DNA of 64,000 bases from Chryseobacterium oranimense (GTDB lineage Bacteria > Bacteroidota > Bacteroidia > Flavobacteriales > Weeksellaceae), in assembly GCF_025244725.1 (NCBI RefSeq), contig NZ_CP104203.1:2790001-2854000 (forward strand), written 5' to 3'. This document shows, one piece after another, positions 53,317 through 63,630 of the stretch; position 1 is the stretch's first letter, and the number at the start of each line of letters is the position of its first letter. The position numbers and the translations under genes were made by a program. The notes beneath the pieces were generated by a model, which was not told the DNA's origin, searched no databases, and worked only from the letters and a program-made list of their open reading frames with translations.

Positions 53317-54141
53317 TTAAGAAAAATTAGTTACTATTTTCAGAAGTTCGGAACTGTCCATATCCTGAATCTCTTCTGCTTCGTCATCTTTAAGTGAATC
53401 CTTGTGATCATCATAATAGAATATTTTCCACTCTTTATCATGATATTCAAGGGCGGACAGATTTTCAATCCAGTCACCGGAATTAAGATAAGTGCATGAT
53501 CCTTTTTTAGTGACCACTTCACGGATCTGAGGCTGGTGGATATGTCCACAGATTACATAATCGTAATGATTATCAATAGCCAGTTCGGAAGCAGTCAGTT
53601 CAAAGTCTCCGATATACTTCACCGCTTTTTTTACATTGTTTTTGATCTTCTTGGAAAATGAATATTTTTCTCTGCCCATTTTCTCTAAAAACCAGTTCAC
53701 AATATTATTAATGACAATCAGGATATCATAACCCTTCCCGCCAAGTTTTGCAATCCACTTGGAATGCTGAACAGAAGCATCAAAAACATCTCCATGAAAT
53801 ATCCAGGTTTTCTTTTGATCAATGTCAAGACAGATCTTGTTACAAACCTTTAGTTTTCCCAATTCAAAATCGGTAAACTTACGGAACATTTCATCGTGAT
53901 TCCCTGTAATATAGTATACCTGCGTATTTTTGGTCGCAAATGAAAGGATCTTTTTGATCACTTTCAGATGAGGTTTAGGGAAGTAAGACTTTTTAAACTG
54001 CCAGATATCAATAATATCACCGTTCAAAACCAATGTTTTAGGCTGGATAGAATTGAGATACCGCAACAGCTCTTTAGCCTTACATCCATAAGTTCCCAAA
54101 TGAACATCCGATATGACAACTAATTCAACGTTTCTTTTCAT
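53317..54141 (-). CDS. LpxH-like metallophosphoesterase
   Basis: This is a calcineurin-like phosphoesterase of about 274 residues. Motifs in order are SDVHLGTYGCKAKELL, NGDIIDIWQF, TGNHDEMFR, FHGDVFD and VICGHIHQPQ, all the metal-binding positions. This is the pattern of UDP-2,3-diacylglucosamine hydrolases (LpxH), which act in lipid A synthesis at the inner membrane, but similar Bacteroidota proteins act on other lipids. I start at the ATG at 54139-54141; a second in-frame ATG lies 4 codons upstream. The glycosyltransferase gene starts at the very next base after the stop. Confidence 0.85.
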   Translation of the reverse strand: MKRNVELVVISDVHLGTYGCKAKELLRYLNSIQPKTLVLNGDIIDIWQFKKSYFPKPHLKVIKKILSFATKNTQVYYITGNHDEMFRKFTDFELGKLKVCNKICLDIDQKKTWIFHGDVFDASVQHSKWIAKLGGKGYDILIVINNIVNWFLEKMGREKYSFSKKIKNNVKKAVKYIGDFELTASELAIDNHYDYVICGHIHQPQIREVVTKKGSCTYLNSGDWIENLSALEYHDKEWKIFYYDDHKDSLKDDEAEEIQDMDSSELLKIVTNFS

Positions 54142-54198
54142 AGTTTTATGCAAAGAAACTAATTGAAAGTTAACTGTATATGAATGCTATATTATTTT

Positions 54199-54939
54199 TT
54201 ACAGTGAATCCATCAACTCATCTGTGATCTCCATATTGTGATAAACGTTCTGTACATCATCGTCATCTTCGAAACGCTCAAGCATTTTCATATTAGCTTT
54301 GAACTGCTCTTCATTTACTTCTTTGGTATTGTTTGGAATTCTTTGAAGCTCTGCGCTTTTTGCTTCAATTCCCAGTTCGTCCAATTTATGTGATAATGAG
54401 CCGAAATCTTCAAAAGCAGTAGTAATCATTACTTCCTCTTCATCTTTTTCCACATCTTCAGCACCACCGTCAATCATTTCCATTTCAAAATCATCCCAAT
54501 CCATCTTGATTTGGGCCAAATCAATTGTAAAAATTCCTTTTCTGTCGAAGATAAAAGCCAACTCGCCGTTCTTACCAAGGTTACCGTCAAATTTATTAAA
54601 GATGGCTCTTACATTGGCAACGGTTCTGGTTGTATTATTGGTAGTACATTCAACAAAGAAAGCAACACCACCCTGCCCATATCCTTCGTAAGTAACTTCT
54701 TCGTAGTTTTCCGCATCCGCACCACTTGCTTTTTTGATAGCTCTTTCTACGTTATCTTTAGGCATATTAGCACCCTTGGCATTCTGGATACATCTTCTTA
54801 AAGCCGGGTTGGCTTCAGGATCAGTTCCACCGGCTTTTACAGCCAGTGCTATATCTTTACCAATCTTGGAGAAAGTTTTGGCCATTTTATCCCATCTGGC
54901 CATTTTAGAAGCTTTTCTATATTCAAATGCTCTTCCCAT
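54199..54939 (-). CDS. YebC/PmpR-family protein
   Basis: This 246-residue protein is of the YebC family, studied as a transcription regulator and more recently as a translation factor for Pro-rich stretches. GRAFEYRKASKMARWDKMAKTFSKIGKDI (described by its key residues FEYRKA and RWDKMAK) is the N-terminal signature; bacterial members usually have AGHSKWANIKHRK. AKGANMPKDNVERAIKKASG and YEGYGQGGVAFFVECTTNN follow as expected. This N-terminus is the variant I recall from Bacteroidota. It has a -7 promoter match and lies directly after the ompA terminator. Confidence 0.92.
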   Translation of the reverse strand: MGRAFEYRKASKMARWDKMAKTFSKIGKDIALAVKAGGTDPEANPALRRCIQNAKGANMPKDNVERAIKKASGADAENYEEVTYEGYGQGGVAFFVECTTNNTTRTVANVRAIFNKFDGNLGKNGELAFIFDRKGIFTIDLAQIKMDWDDFEMEMIDGGAEDVEKDEEEVMITTAFEDFGSLSHKLDELGIEAKSAELQRIPNNTKEVNEEQFKANMKMLERFEDDDDVQNVYHNMEITDELMDSL

Positions 54940-54958
54940 TTTAATTTTTAAATTTCAA

Positions 54959-54966
54959 CAAAATTA
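54959..54966 (-). promoter_or_regulatory. -7 element for the YebC gene
   Basis: TAATTTTG on the reverse strand matches TAnnTTTG, 20 bases before the ATG. No TTG at the ideal spacing is seen. Confidence 0.45.
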
Positions 54967-54988
54967 ACTAAAAGTCAACAAAAAAAAA

Positions 54989-55012
54989 ATACCCCCGAAT
55001 AATCGGAGGTAT
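54989..55012 (-). terminator. Terminator of ompA
   Basis: ATACCTCCGATT and AATCGGGGGTAT-type arms pair around a small loop, followed by a run of T residues on the reverse strand. It lies 21 bases after the ompA stop. Confidence 0.85.
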
Positions 55013-55032
55013 TTATTATTTAGAAAAATTAA

Positions 55033-56517
55033 TTATTTTTTCTTTTTAACTACTTTTTTCTTAGCCGGAGCTTTTTTAGTAGCTTTTTTTACTGGAGCGT
55101 CCTCGTAATCTTTTTTCTTGATTGCGTTCCACTCGTTAGCATCTTCGATAGCAGTTACAACTACTTTTCTATCAGCTTGTCTTTCAGCATCAGAAGCTTT
55201 TTCAGAAACTGTAGCTTTAGTTTCACCAACACCGATTGACTTAAGAGCATTGATATCAACTCCTCTAGCTTCTAAAGCAGCAACTACTGAAGCAGCTCTT
55301 TGTCTAGAAAGTTTCAAGTTGTACTCAGCAGCACCTTTAGCATCAGTTTGACCTTCAACTAGGTAGTTACCACCGTCAGTTTTGATAATTTTAGCAGCGT
55401 TATCTAGTTTAGCGCTAGATTCTGGTCTGATAGTCGCTTTATTGAAGTCAAAGAAGATACCTTTAAGAGCTTCTGTAGTTTCAATAGCAGTTTGTTTCTT
55501 AGGCTTAGGACATCCGTTGTATTCTGGAAGACCTGGAACTGTAGGACAAGCGTCATCTTTATCTAAGATTCCGTCACCGTCTGTATCTGGCCAAGGACAA
55601 CCGTTGTTTTCAGCAGGACCTGCTACTGTAGGACAAGCATCATCTTTGTCGATAACACCGTCACCATCTGTATCTGGCCAAGGACAACCGTTGTTTTCAA
55701 CTGGACCAGCTACTTCTGGACATTGATCGTCTTTATCTGGAACTCCGTCACCGTCAGTATCAGGACATCCTTGGAATTCTGGTAAACCAGGAGTATCTGG
55801 ACAAAGATCATCTTTATCTAGGATACCATCCTTATCTCTATCTCTGTTACCAAATCTGAATAAGATTGATGCAGAAGCTTGCCAGAAGTTAGCATAGTTT
55901 GCTTTATCTCCAGGAGTCGATACATAATCTCCCTGAATACCAAGACCGAAGTTTTTAGTTACCCAGAAGTTAGCACCTGCACCTGTAGAAACTGTAAAGT
56001 GGTTAGCTTTACCGTTTTCGTTACCACCGTCTCCGTTCGTAACAAGCTCTCCTCTGTAATCATATCTAGGGAAAGAAAGAGCAGTGTAGTCATGTCTCAG
56101 GTAGTTAGCACCAACTCTTAAATACGGATCGAACCAAGATTCTTCATCCCATAAAAGACCAGCTGCTTTAGCCTGGAAACCAAGACCTGTCATTAGGAAA
56201 AATTCTTTTCCCATGTTGAATCTCTTATTATCTACATTACCTACTGAAGTCTGCCAGTCGATAACTAAACCTTTACCGATGTTTCTAGCAACTGTTAATT
56301 TAGATAATGGAGGTGTAATAGAGAAGTTGTTCATATTGAACATCGTCTTCGTTAAATTATTAGCAGAGAACGTATTACTAAAGGTGTTTCTCTGTGCCTT
56401 GTGATTTTCCGCATGAGCACCAACTCCGATCAACCACGGATTATTGGTAGTCTGGGCAAAGACAGTAGAGGCAACCGTAAGCGCCAATGCTGAAATTCCT
56501 AATTTTAGATTTTTCAT
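55033..56517 (-). CDS. OmpA-family porin with thrombospondin type 3 repeats and a Lys-rich tail
   Basis: This is a 494-residue outer membrane protein with a signal peptide (residues 1-21, ending in VFAQ). An eight-stranded barrel-like part (about 25-225) is followed by four calcium-binding thrombospondin type 3 repeats (about 228-335), each DTDGDG-type with Cys residues. A peptidoglycan-binding OmpA domain (about 345-460) has FFDFNKATIRPESSAKLDNAA and LSRQRAASVVAAL. The last about 20 residues are almost all Lys, Ala and Pro (KKATKKAPAKKKVVKKKK), which is unusual. It should tether the outer membrane to the cell wall and is likely abundant. Confidence 0.93.
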   Translation of the reverse strand: MKNLKLGISALALTVASTVFAQTTNNPWLIGVGAHAENHKAQRNTFSNTFSANNLTKTMFNMNNFSITPPLSKLTVARNIGKGLVIDWQTSVGNVDNKRFNMGKEFFLMTGLGFQAKAAGLLWDEESWFDPYLRVGANYLRHDYTALSFPRYDYRGELVTNGDGGNENGKANHFTVSTGAGANFWVTKNFGLGIQGDYVSTPGDKANYANFWQASASILFRFGNRDRDKDGILDKDDLCPDTPGLPEFQGCPDTDGDGVPDKDDQCPEVAGPVENNGCPWPDTDGDGVIDKDDACPTVAGPAENNGCPWPDTDGDGILDKDDACPTVPGLPEYNGCPKPKKQTAIETTEALKGIFFDFNKATIRPESSAKLDNAAKIIKTDGGNYLVEGQTDAKGAAEYNLKLSRQRAASVVAALEARGVDINALKSIGVGETKATVSEKASDAERQADRKVVVTAIEDANEWNAIKKKDYEDAPVKKATKKAPAKKKVVKKKK

Positions 56518-56546
56518 AGAATTAAATGATTAAATAATTGATAATG

Positions 56547-56577
56547 CAAAATAAATATAATTTTTCTTTATATACAA
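56547..56577 (-). promoter_or_regulatory. ompA promoter
   Basis: On the reverse strand TTG (56577-56575), 20 bases, then TTATTTTG (56554-56547), one base from TAnnTTTG. The expected start gives an untranslated leader of about 24 bases. Confidence 0.5.
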
Positions 56578-56594
56578 AGTTTTTTGAATGATTT

Positions 56595-57053
56595 TTAACT
56601 TTTCTTTAATATTCTGTCCAGGTTACGTTTATTTTCTCTATCTTTTATCGCTTCCCTTTTATCAAAGAGTTTTTTACCTCTGCCAAGCGCAATGAGCACC
56701 TTTGCTTTACCCTTGTCTGTGATATATAACTTCAGAGGTACAATTGTGTTTCCAGCATCCTTTAACTTTTTTTCAAGTTTCTGCAATTCTTTTTTGTGCA
56801 ACAGCAATTTCCGTTCCCTTTTTGTTTTGTGATTATAAAAAGTTCCTAATTTATACTCATCAATCATCATATTAATAATGTACAATTCCCCATCAATAAA
56901 CTGACAGAAGGATTCTGTAATAGACGCTTTGGATGAGCGTAAAGATTTTATTTCTGTACCCGTTAAAACCATTCCCGCTTCAAATTCTTCAAGGATTTCG
57001 TATTCAAAACGGGCTCTTCTGTTTAATATATTTACTGTTTTTTCGATCTTCAT
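56595..57053 (-). CDS. smpB: SsrA-binding protein
   Basis: This 152-residue partner of tmRNA rescues stalled ribosomes. NRRARFEYEILEEFEAGMVLTGTEIKSLR (key residues GxVLxGTEIKSLR, about residues 26-40) is the family signature. YKLGTFYNHKTKRERKLLLHK and LIALGRGKKLFDKREAIKDR (about 120-139) complete it. Length is normal. No tmRNA (ssrA) gene is seen nearby. It is transcribed leftward, divergent from the ABC-F gene. Confidence 0.95.
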   Translation of the reverse strand: MKIEKTVNILNRRARFEYEILEEFEAGMVLTGTEIKSLRSSKASITESFCQFIDGELYIINMMIDEYKLGTFYNHKTKRERKLLLHKKELQKLEKKLKDAGNTIVPLKLYITDKGKAKVLIALGRGKKLFDKREAIKDRENKRNLDRILKKS

Positions 57054-57172
57054 TGTAAAAAATTCTTGATTAAATAGACTGGATTATACCCAATCTTTAT
57101 TAAAGTAGACTTTATGGACTGCTCTTTATTTTATTTCGTTAATGAAATATAGAAAAAATACCCCATATTTAA

Positions 57173-58867
<1,695 letters not shown>

Positions 58868-58899
58868 TTTCTGAGACAACATTAAACTCATTATAAAGA

Positions 58900-58932
58900 A
58901 AATTCCTCAAAGTAGCTTTGAGGAATTTTTAT
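58900..58932. terminator. Terminator between the ABC-F and M48 protease genes
   Basis: AAATTCCTCAAAG and CTTTGAGGAATTT form a 13-bp stem with a 3-4 base loop and a T-run on the forward strand. It serves both convergent genes. Confidence 0.9.
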
Positions 58933-58948
58933 TTTAATAAACAGTTAT

Positions 58949-59761
58949 TTATTTAGTAAGCTTTGTTTTAGGAAGAGCCACCGTTCCCGGATCTTTCCAT
59001 AATCCGTCTTTTTCTGCCCGCTTCTTAATAGCCTGAGCTCTTTTTTCACTGTCCGGATGAGAGTTGAACATTTTTTCAAAACCGGTTTGTGTACTTCCTT
59101 CAGAAAGCAATGCCAGTTTTTTGAATGCCGAATAAGCTCCTACTACATTGTAATTATTGGCTTTCATGAAATCATAAGAGTAAGTATCCGCTTCAGATTC
59201 CTGTTTTTTGCTGTGAGAAGCATCCAGAAATTCGTTAGCCATTTTTCCTATCTGACTGTCATTTAATGCCGCTACAGTTCCTGATGCTGATGATGCTGCG
59301 TCCAGAGCTGCTGCTTTTAAATAAGCAGATTTAATAGCATCTTTAGTATCCTGATTTTTTACGTGACCGATCTCATGCCCGATTACTGCTAAAAGTTCCT
59401 CATCTGTCATGATATCCATTAAAGAAGAAAAAACACGTACACTTCCATCTGCACAGGCAAAAGCGTTGATATCCTTCACTTTGTAAACCTTGTAATTCAG
59501 GGCCAGCCCGTCCTGAGACTTGTGCTTACCGAAAAGTTTGTTAAGTCTTACAGTATAAGGATCTTTTGGTCCGGCTACCGGATTGTTTTTATCCATCCAG
59601 TCAACGGATTCTTTTGACAATTTTACAGCATCTTCATTGGTAAAAGTAAGGGCTTTAGCTCCTTTCGAAACAACACCGGCAGCTTTTCCAAGATTGATTT
59701 TCTGTGCTGATACAGCATTCATAGCCCCTAAGAATAAAAGGCAAAGTGTAATTTTTTTCAT
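58949..59761 (-). CDS. M48-family metallopeptidase
   Basis: This is an exported zinc protease of about 270 residues. The signal peptide is KKITLCLLFLGAMNAVSAQ. The catalytic motif is AVIGHEIGHVKNQDT (key residues HEIGH, about 136-140 of the mature frame), and the third zinc ligand lies in SKKQESEADTYSYDFM (ExxxD). The end HPDSEKRAQAIKKRAE is typical of Oma1/BepA-like M48 proteins, which act in envelope quality control. I start at the ATG at 59759-59761. The 25 codons that could precede it show no signal-peptide character. Confidence 0.9.
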   Translation of the reverse strand: MKKITLCLLFLGAMNAVSAQKINLGKAAGVVSKGAKALTFTNEDAVKLSKESVDWMDKNNPVAGPKDPYTVRLNKLFGKHKSQDGLALNYKVYKVKDINAFACADGSVRVFSSLMDIMTDEELLAVIGHEIGHVKNQDTKDAIKSAYLKAAALDAASSASGTVAALNDSQIGKMANEFLDASHSKKQESEADTYSYDFMKANNYNVVGAYSAFKKLALLSEGSTQTGFEKMFNSHPDSEKRAQAIKKRAEKDGLWKDPGTVALPKTKLTK

Positions 59762-59859
59762 GATTATTTTTAATTTGGACCGCGAAGATAGATATTTTTT
59801 TTCAACAATCAGGAAGTCAAGTTCATCCTTAATCATTTCAAAATGCTATTTTTTTTCCT

Positions 59860-59867
59860 TATTTTTG
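59860..59867 (+). promoter_or_regulatory. -7 element next to recJ start
   Basis: TATTTTTG lies only 4 bases before the recJ ATG at 59872. If transcription starts the usual 5-6 bases downstream, the mRNA begins at or inside the start codon, that is, leaderless. Confidence 0.5.
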
Positions 59868-59871
59868 TGAA

Positions 59872-61584
59872 ATGAGTCAGAAATGGATTTACAAGCCCGA
59901 ACCCGATGAGGAAGTTGTGGACAGATTAAGTTCGTCACTTGGTTTTGGTACTTTTGAATCTAAACTCCTCGTTTTAAGGGGAATTGACAATTATCAAAAG
60001 GCCAGAGAATTCTTCAAACCGAACCTCAACGATATACATAATCCGTTCTTAATGGCAGATATGCAGAAAGCTGTAGAGCGTATAGCCACGGCTATTGAAA
60101 ACGGTGAAAAAATACTGGTTTATGGAGATTACGATGTAGACGGAACCACAGCCGTTGCCCTCATGTACCTTTACCTCAGCAAAATTGTTGAGAAAAAATA
60201 TTTAGATTATTACATCCCCGACAGGAATTCTGAAGGATACGGAATTTCTACCGAAGGGATTGATTTTGCCAAAGAAAACGGTTTTTCCCTGATTATTGCT
60301 TTAGACTGCGGTATCAAAGCAACCGATATGGTAAAATATGCTCAGGACAAGGGAATTGATTTTATTATCTGTGATCATCACCTTCCGGGTGAAGAGATCC
60401 CTAATGCAGTAGCTGTTCTGGACCCGAAAAGAAATGACTGCAGATATCCTTTTAAAGAACTTTCAGGATGTGGCGTGGGCTTTAAGCTTTGCCAGGGACT
60501 GAATACTATCTATAAAATTCCTGAAGCCGAATTATTCGAACTTACTGATCTTCTGGCTATTTCAATTGCCGCAGATATTGTTTCGATGACCGGGGAAAAC
60601 AGGGTTTTGGCAAAAATGGGTTTAAAAGTCCTCAGAAAAACCAGAAACCTGGGATTAAGACTATTGATTCCTGAAGATAAGCTTTCTCACTTTGAAATTT
60701 CAAATATTGTTTTTGAAATTGCTCCAAAAATTAATGCAGCCGGAAGAATTTCACAGGGAAAAGCTGCAGTAGAACTTATGGTTTCGGACAACCTGAAACA
60801 TGCCAATCAGATCGTCAGCGATATTATGGATCTTAATGATGAAAGACGCGAACTGGATATGAATTCCACTCTTTCTGCTTTGAACCAGATCGTTGAATCC
60901 CAGCAGCAGACAAAATATTCCACTATTGTTTATCATCCTGAATGGAATAAAGGGGTAATCGGAATTGTAGCATCAAGGCTTATTGAAACTTATTATAAGC
61001 CAACTCTTGTATTTACTGACGGTAATAATGGGGAAATGGTGGCTTCGGCAAGGTCAGTTTCTGATTTCGATGTGCACGAAGCGCTTGATATGTGTTCTGA
61101 ATATTTCCTGAAGTTCGGCGGGCATCATGCTGCTGCAGGACTTTCTATGGAAAAGGACAAATTTGAGGCATTTAAAATAAAATTTGAGAAGATCGTCTCC
61201 GAAAAAATCCAGGAACACCAGCAGGAACCTTCCATCACCATTGATTCTGAGATTAAAGTAGATGAGATCAACAGGGAGTTCATCAATTTCCACAGAAAAC
61301 TGGCCCCATTCGGTCCTCATAATATGAAACCGATCCTTACCCTGACTGACCAGAAACTATCTGGCTATGTAAAAACAATGGGGAAAGACAACAATCACCT
61401 GAAGTTTTACATCAAGCAGGAATCTACCGGCAGAAATATAGAATGTGTAGGTTTTAAACTCGGGCAGTATGTGGAGGATTTTAAAAATAAAAACTTTGAT
61501 CTTGCTTTTACTTTGGAAGAAAATCACTGGAAAGGAAATGTAACGCACTACTTAAATATAAAGGATGTGAAATTCAGGGATTAA
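59872..61584 (+). CDS. recJ: Single-stranded-DNA exonuclease RecJ
   Basis: This 570-residue DHH-family exonuclease degrades single-stranded DNA 5' to 3' in recombination and mismatch repair. VYGDYDVDGTTAVALMYLYL (about residues 83-102) holds the first metal Asp residues. IICDHHLPGEEIPNAVAVLDP carries the DHH motif, and FGGHHAAAGLSME (about 411-423) is the DHHA1 motif. The C-terminal OB-like domain follows. Length is normal. The promoter -7 box lies immediately before the ATG. A period-7 repeat stands between it and nadD. Confidence 0.95.
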   Translation: MSQKWIYKPEPDEEVVDRLSSSLGFGTFESKLLVLRGIDNYQKAREFFKPNLNDIHNPFLMADMQKAVERIATAIENGEKILVYGDYDVDGTTAVALMYLYLSKIVEKKYLDYYIPDRNSEGYGISTEGIDFAKENGFSLIIALDCGIKATDMVKYAQDKGIDFIICDHHLPGEEIPNAVAVLDPKRNDCRYPFKELSGCGVGFKLCQGLNTIYKIPEAELFELTDLLAISIAADIVSMTGENRVLAKMGLKVLRKTRNLGLRLLIPEDKLSHFEISNIVFEIAPKINAAGRISQGKAAVELMVSDNLKHANQIVSDIMDLNDERRELDMNSTLSALNQIVESQQQTKYSTIVYHPEWNKGVIGIVASRLIETYYKPTLVFTDGNNGEMVASARSVSDFDVHEALDMCSEYFLKFGGHHAAAGLSMEKDKFEAFKIKFEKIVSEKIQEHQQEPSITIDSEIKVDEINREFINFHRKLAPFGPHNMKPILTLTDQKLSGYVKTMGKDNNHLKFYIKQESTGRNIECVGFKLGQYVEDFKNKNFDLAFTLEENHWKGNVTHYLNIKDVKFRD

Positions 61585-61586
61585 AT

Positions 61587-61621
61587 TACTATTACCTGCT
61601 ACCTATCATCTGCCACCTGAC
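61587..61621. repeat. Period-7 degenerate repeat before nadD
   Basis: The forward strand reads ACCTGCT, ACCTATC, ATCTGCC, ACCTGAC at 7-base spacing, preceded by a weaker ATTACTATT part. This is the same ACCTNNN type as the arms at 45851-46052. No inverted partner is present. It fills the 42-base gap between recJ and nadD. Confidence 0.55.
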
Positions 61622-61626
61622 AACAA

Positions 61627-62211
61627 ATGAAAAAAATCGGTTTATTTTTCGGTTCTTTTAATCCTATACATATCGGACATTTAATTCTGGCCAATTATAT
61701 TCTGGAAAATTCTGATATGGATGAACTGTGGTTTGTAGTAAGCCCGCAGAATCCATTTAAGGATAAAAAGTCTCTTCTAAAAGATCACAACAGGCTGGAT
61801 ATGGTACAGCTTGCTGTGAAAAGCTATCCGAATATGAGGGCTTCGAATGTGGAATTTTCACTTCCTAAGCCCAGCTATACGATTGATACGCTTACCTATC
61901 TTCATGAAAAATATCCTGATTATTCTTTCAGTCTGATTATGGGTGAAGATAATTTAAGCAGTCTTCACAAATGGAAAAACTCTGATCTGCTGATTAAAAA
62001 TCACCATATTATTGTTTACCCAAGAGTTTTTGAAGGCGAAAAGAAAGATTCCGAATACCTGCAGCATGAAAATATTTCTATGATTAAAGCTCCTGTGATT
62101 GAACTTTCTGCCACAGAGATCAGAAATATGATCAGAGACGGAAAAAATGTACGTCCGATGCTTCCACCGGAAGTTTTTGATTATTTGGACGGAAGCAGTT
62201 TTTATAAGTAA
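61627..62211 (+). CDS. nadD: Nicotinate-nucleotide adenylyltransferase
   Basis: This 194-residue enzyme converts nicotinate mononucleotide to its adenine dinucleotide in NAD synthesis. GLFFGSFNPIHIGHLILANYIL (about residues 5-26) carries the nucleotidyltransferase motif with HxGH. PQNPFKDKKSLL, the FSLIMGEDNL segment and the closing ISATEIR-like LSATEIRNMIRDGK (about 160-173) are all as expected. It is probably co-transcribed with recJ (42-base gap holding a repeat). Confidence 0.95.
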   Translation: MKKIGLFFGSFNPIHIGHLILANYILENSDMDELWFVVSPQNPFKDKKSLLKDHNRLDMVQLAVKSYPNMRASNVEFSLPKPSYTIDTLTYLHEKYPDYSFSLIMGEDNLSSLHKWKNSDLLIKNHHIIVYPRVFEGEKKDSEYLQHENISMIKAPVIELSATEIRNMIRDGKNVRPMLPPEVFDYLDGSSFYK

Positions 62212-62216
62212 TTTAG

Positions 62217-63020
62217 ATGAAACCCTATTTATTTATAATTGTTTTCTTTTTTCAAAATTTTGCTTTGGGACAAACTATCCTAGATGAAGATTCTATTAGT
62301 AGGCAAAAAGATTTGGAAGAGCGTGTAAGAATTTTTAAAGAGTCTATGAAAATCTATAATGAACTGTGTCACCAAGATTCTTTGAGAGCCAGTATTGATT
62401 CTAAAACACAAAATAAGTATTTTATTTATAATATAGCTCCCGCTGGAAGTGACTTTCCTGCAAAAGAAGAATTGAGAGCTATTTTAGAAAAACATAATAT
62501 TATCTGGGGAGGAATGGCTATGAACACTGATATACCCCACGCTTATACTCCCAATAAATGCTATAATAGTTTCATGAACACTTTTACAGAACAGAAGTTT
62601 GGTGAAAATTTCATGGAAAATCTTGTACAGAAATCTCTATTAGAATACATTTATAAAAATCCCGCAATTATTTTCGAGCATAATGATCACCTCGATTGGA
62701 TTTATGAAAATAACGATGCTATTGCAGACTCATTAATTAATAAGCTTTTCTTTAAAAGTTTTATTTATCCAAAAGGTTATAAAGCTTTAACTCAAAAAGA
62801 ACAATCTTTTACTGAAGTAAATTTAGAATTAGATGAAACAACATATACTTTAAAACTTGAAAGTTTTAATCATCATATTGACAACAAACATAATGAGAAA
62901 TTCATCCCTTATTTTGAAAAAGAGGTGAGTAAGTTTATTAAATCTCATAACTTTGTGCTTTCAAAAAGAGAGGTTTTATATAATGGTGTAAAAACACACT
63001 TTAAAATATATTATAAATAA
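62217..63020 (+). CDS. Exported protein of unknown function
   Basis: This is a 267-residue protein with a signal peptide (KPYLFIIVFFFQNFALGQ). The remainder is rich in Asn, Lys, Glu, Phe and Tyr with no motif I know. KHNIIWGGMAMNTDIPHAYTPNKCYNS is the most distinctive stretch (key residues WGGMAMN, HAYTPNKCYNS). Its DNA reads more AT-rich than its neighbours. It starts 5 bases after nadD and ends 5 bases before the DUF3817 gene, so it is positioned as part of that operon. It may be a lineage-specific or recently gained gene. Confidence 0.65.
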   Translation: MKPYLFIIVFFFQNFALGQTILDEDSISRQKDLEERVRIFKESMKIYNELCHQDSLRASIDSKTQNKYFIYNIAPAGSDFPAKEELRAILEKHNIIWGGMAMNTDIPHAYTPNKCYNSFMNTFTEQKFGENFMENLVQKSLLEYIYKNPAIIFEHNDHLDWIYENNDAIADSLINKLFFKSFIYPKGYKALTQKEQSFTEVNLELDETTYTLKLESFNHHIDNKHNEKFIPYFEKEVSKFIKSHNFVLSKREVLYNGVKTHFKIYYK

Positions 63021-63025
63021 CTGTA

Positions 63026-63364
63026 ATGGAATTCTTCGAAAAATTTTTCTCAAAATATCCTCAGGAAAAGGTCATCAAATGGTTTAAGCTGATTTGTCTG
63101 GCTGAAGCGGTTTCGTGGTTTTTCCTATTCACAGCGATGACCTGGATACGTATTGATCCGGAAGGAGTTCTCCCGATTGTTTATATCAGTACTATCGGCA
63201 GCATCCACGGTTTTTTCTTTACACTGTACCTGATATTTCTTCCTGCCATAAGAAAAATATATGAATGGGATGACGAAGACAGCGTTTTTGCTTTAATTGC
63301 CGCATTTTTCCCGTTTGCCACCATTTGGATAGACAAACAATTGGCCCGATTCGACAGGGAGTAA
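63026..63364 (+). CDS. DUF3817 membrane protein
   Basis: This is a 112-residue small membrane protein with three hydrophobic segments. WFKLICLAEAVSWFFLFTAMTW (about residues 20-41) and the central GSIHGFFFTLYLIFLPAI (about 59-76) carry the conserved EAxSW and IHG motifs of DUF3817. Homologues are small integral membrane proteins of unknown function, sometimes likened to YdzA. It is the last gene before a strong terminator. Confidence 0.85.
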   Translation: MEFFEKFFSKYPQEKVIKWFKLICLAEAVSWFFLFTAMTWIRIDPEGVLPIVYISTIGSIHGFFFTLYLIFLPAIRKIYEWDDEDSVFALIAAFFPFATIWIDKQLARFDRE

Positions 63365-63376
63365 CAATATAACATC

Positions 63377-63402
63377 AAAAAGGACCGGAATGGTCCTTTT
63401 TT
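63377..63402 (+). terminator. Terminator after the DUF3817 gene
   Basis: AAAAAGGACC and GGTCCTTTTT pair around GGAAT, followed by T residues. It closes the recJ-nadD run, 13 bases after the last stop. Confidence 0.88.
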
Positions 63403-63501
63403 ATTTAAATGATATCCTGTATAAATATCTTATTCCATCACCCTCTTTATTAAATTTCCTCCTCACTTCTTTTAAATTTAGACCAAATTTTAATCTTCGG
63501 T

Positions 63502-63530
63502 GTAACAAAATCTCTTATTGAATTGTCTAA
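63502..63530 (+). promoter_or_regulatory. Possible ECF-sigma promoter
   Basis: GTAAC (63502-63506), 18 bases, then GTCTAA (63525-63530). This resembles the GTAAC...CGTCTA arrangement I recall at promoters read by extracytoplasmic-function sigma factors in Bacteroidota. It lies in the 351-base gene-free stretch 63365-63715, which otherwise holds a terminator, a second promoter and AT-rich DNA with nothing else apparent. Confidence 0.35.
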
Positions 63531-63630
63531 TTAGAGAAAGTTAAAGATAAACTGAAATTTTAAACTAAAATTTTATTAACTGATAATCAGTAATTTAAAT
63601 TTAATTTAAAAACATTTTAAGTACTTTGTA

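Noticed and set aside
55500..55845. Tandem DNA repeat as a separate element in ompA
   Set aside because: It is explained by the thrombospondin type 3 protein repeats.
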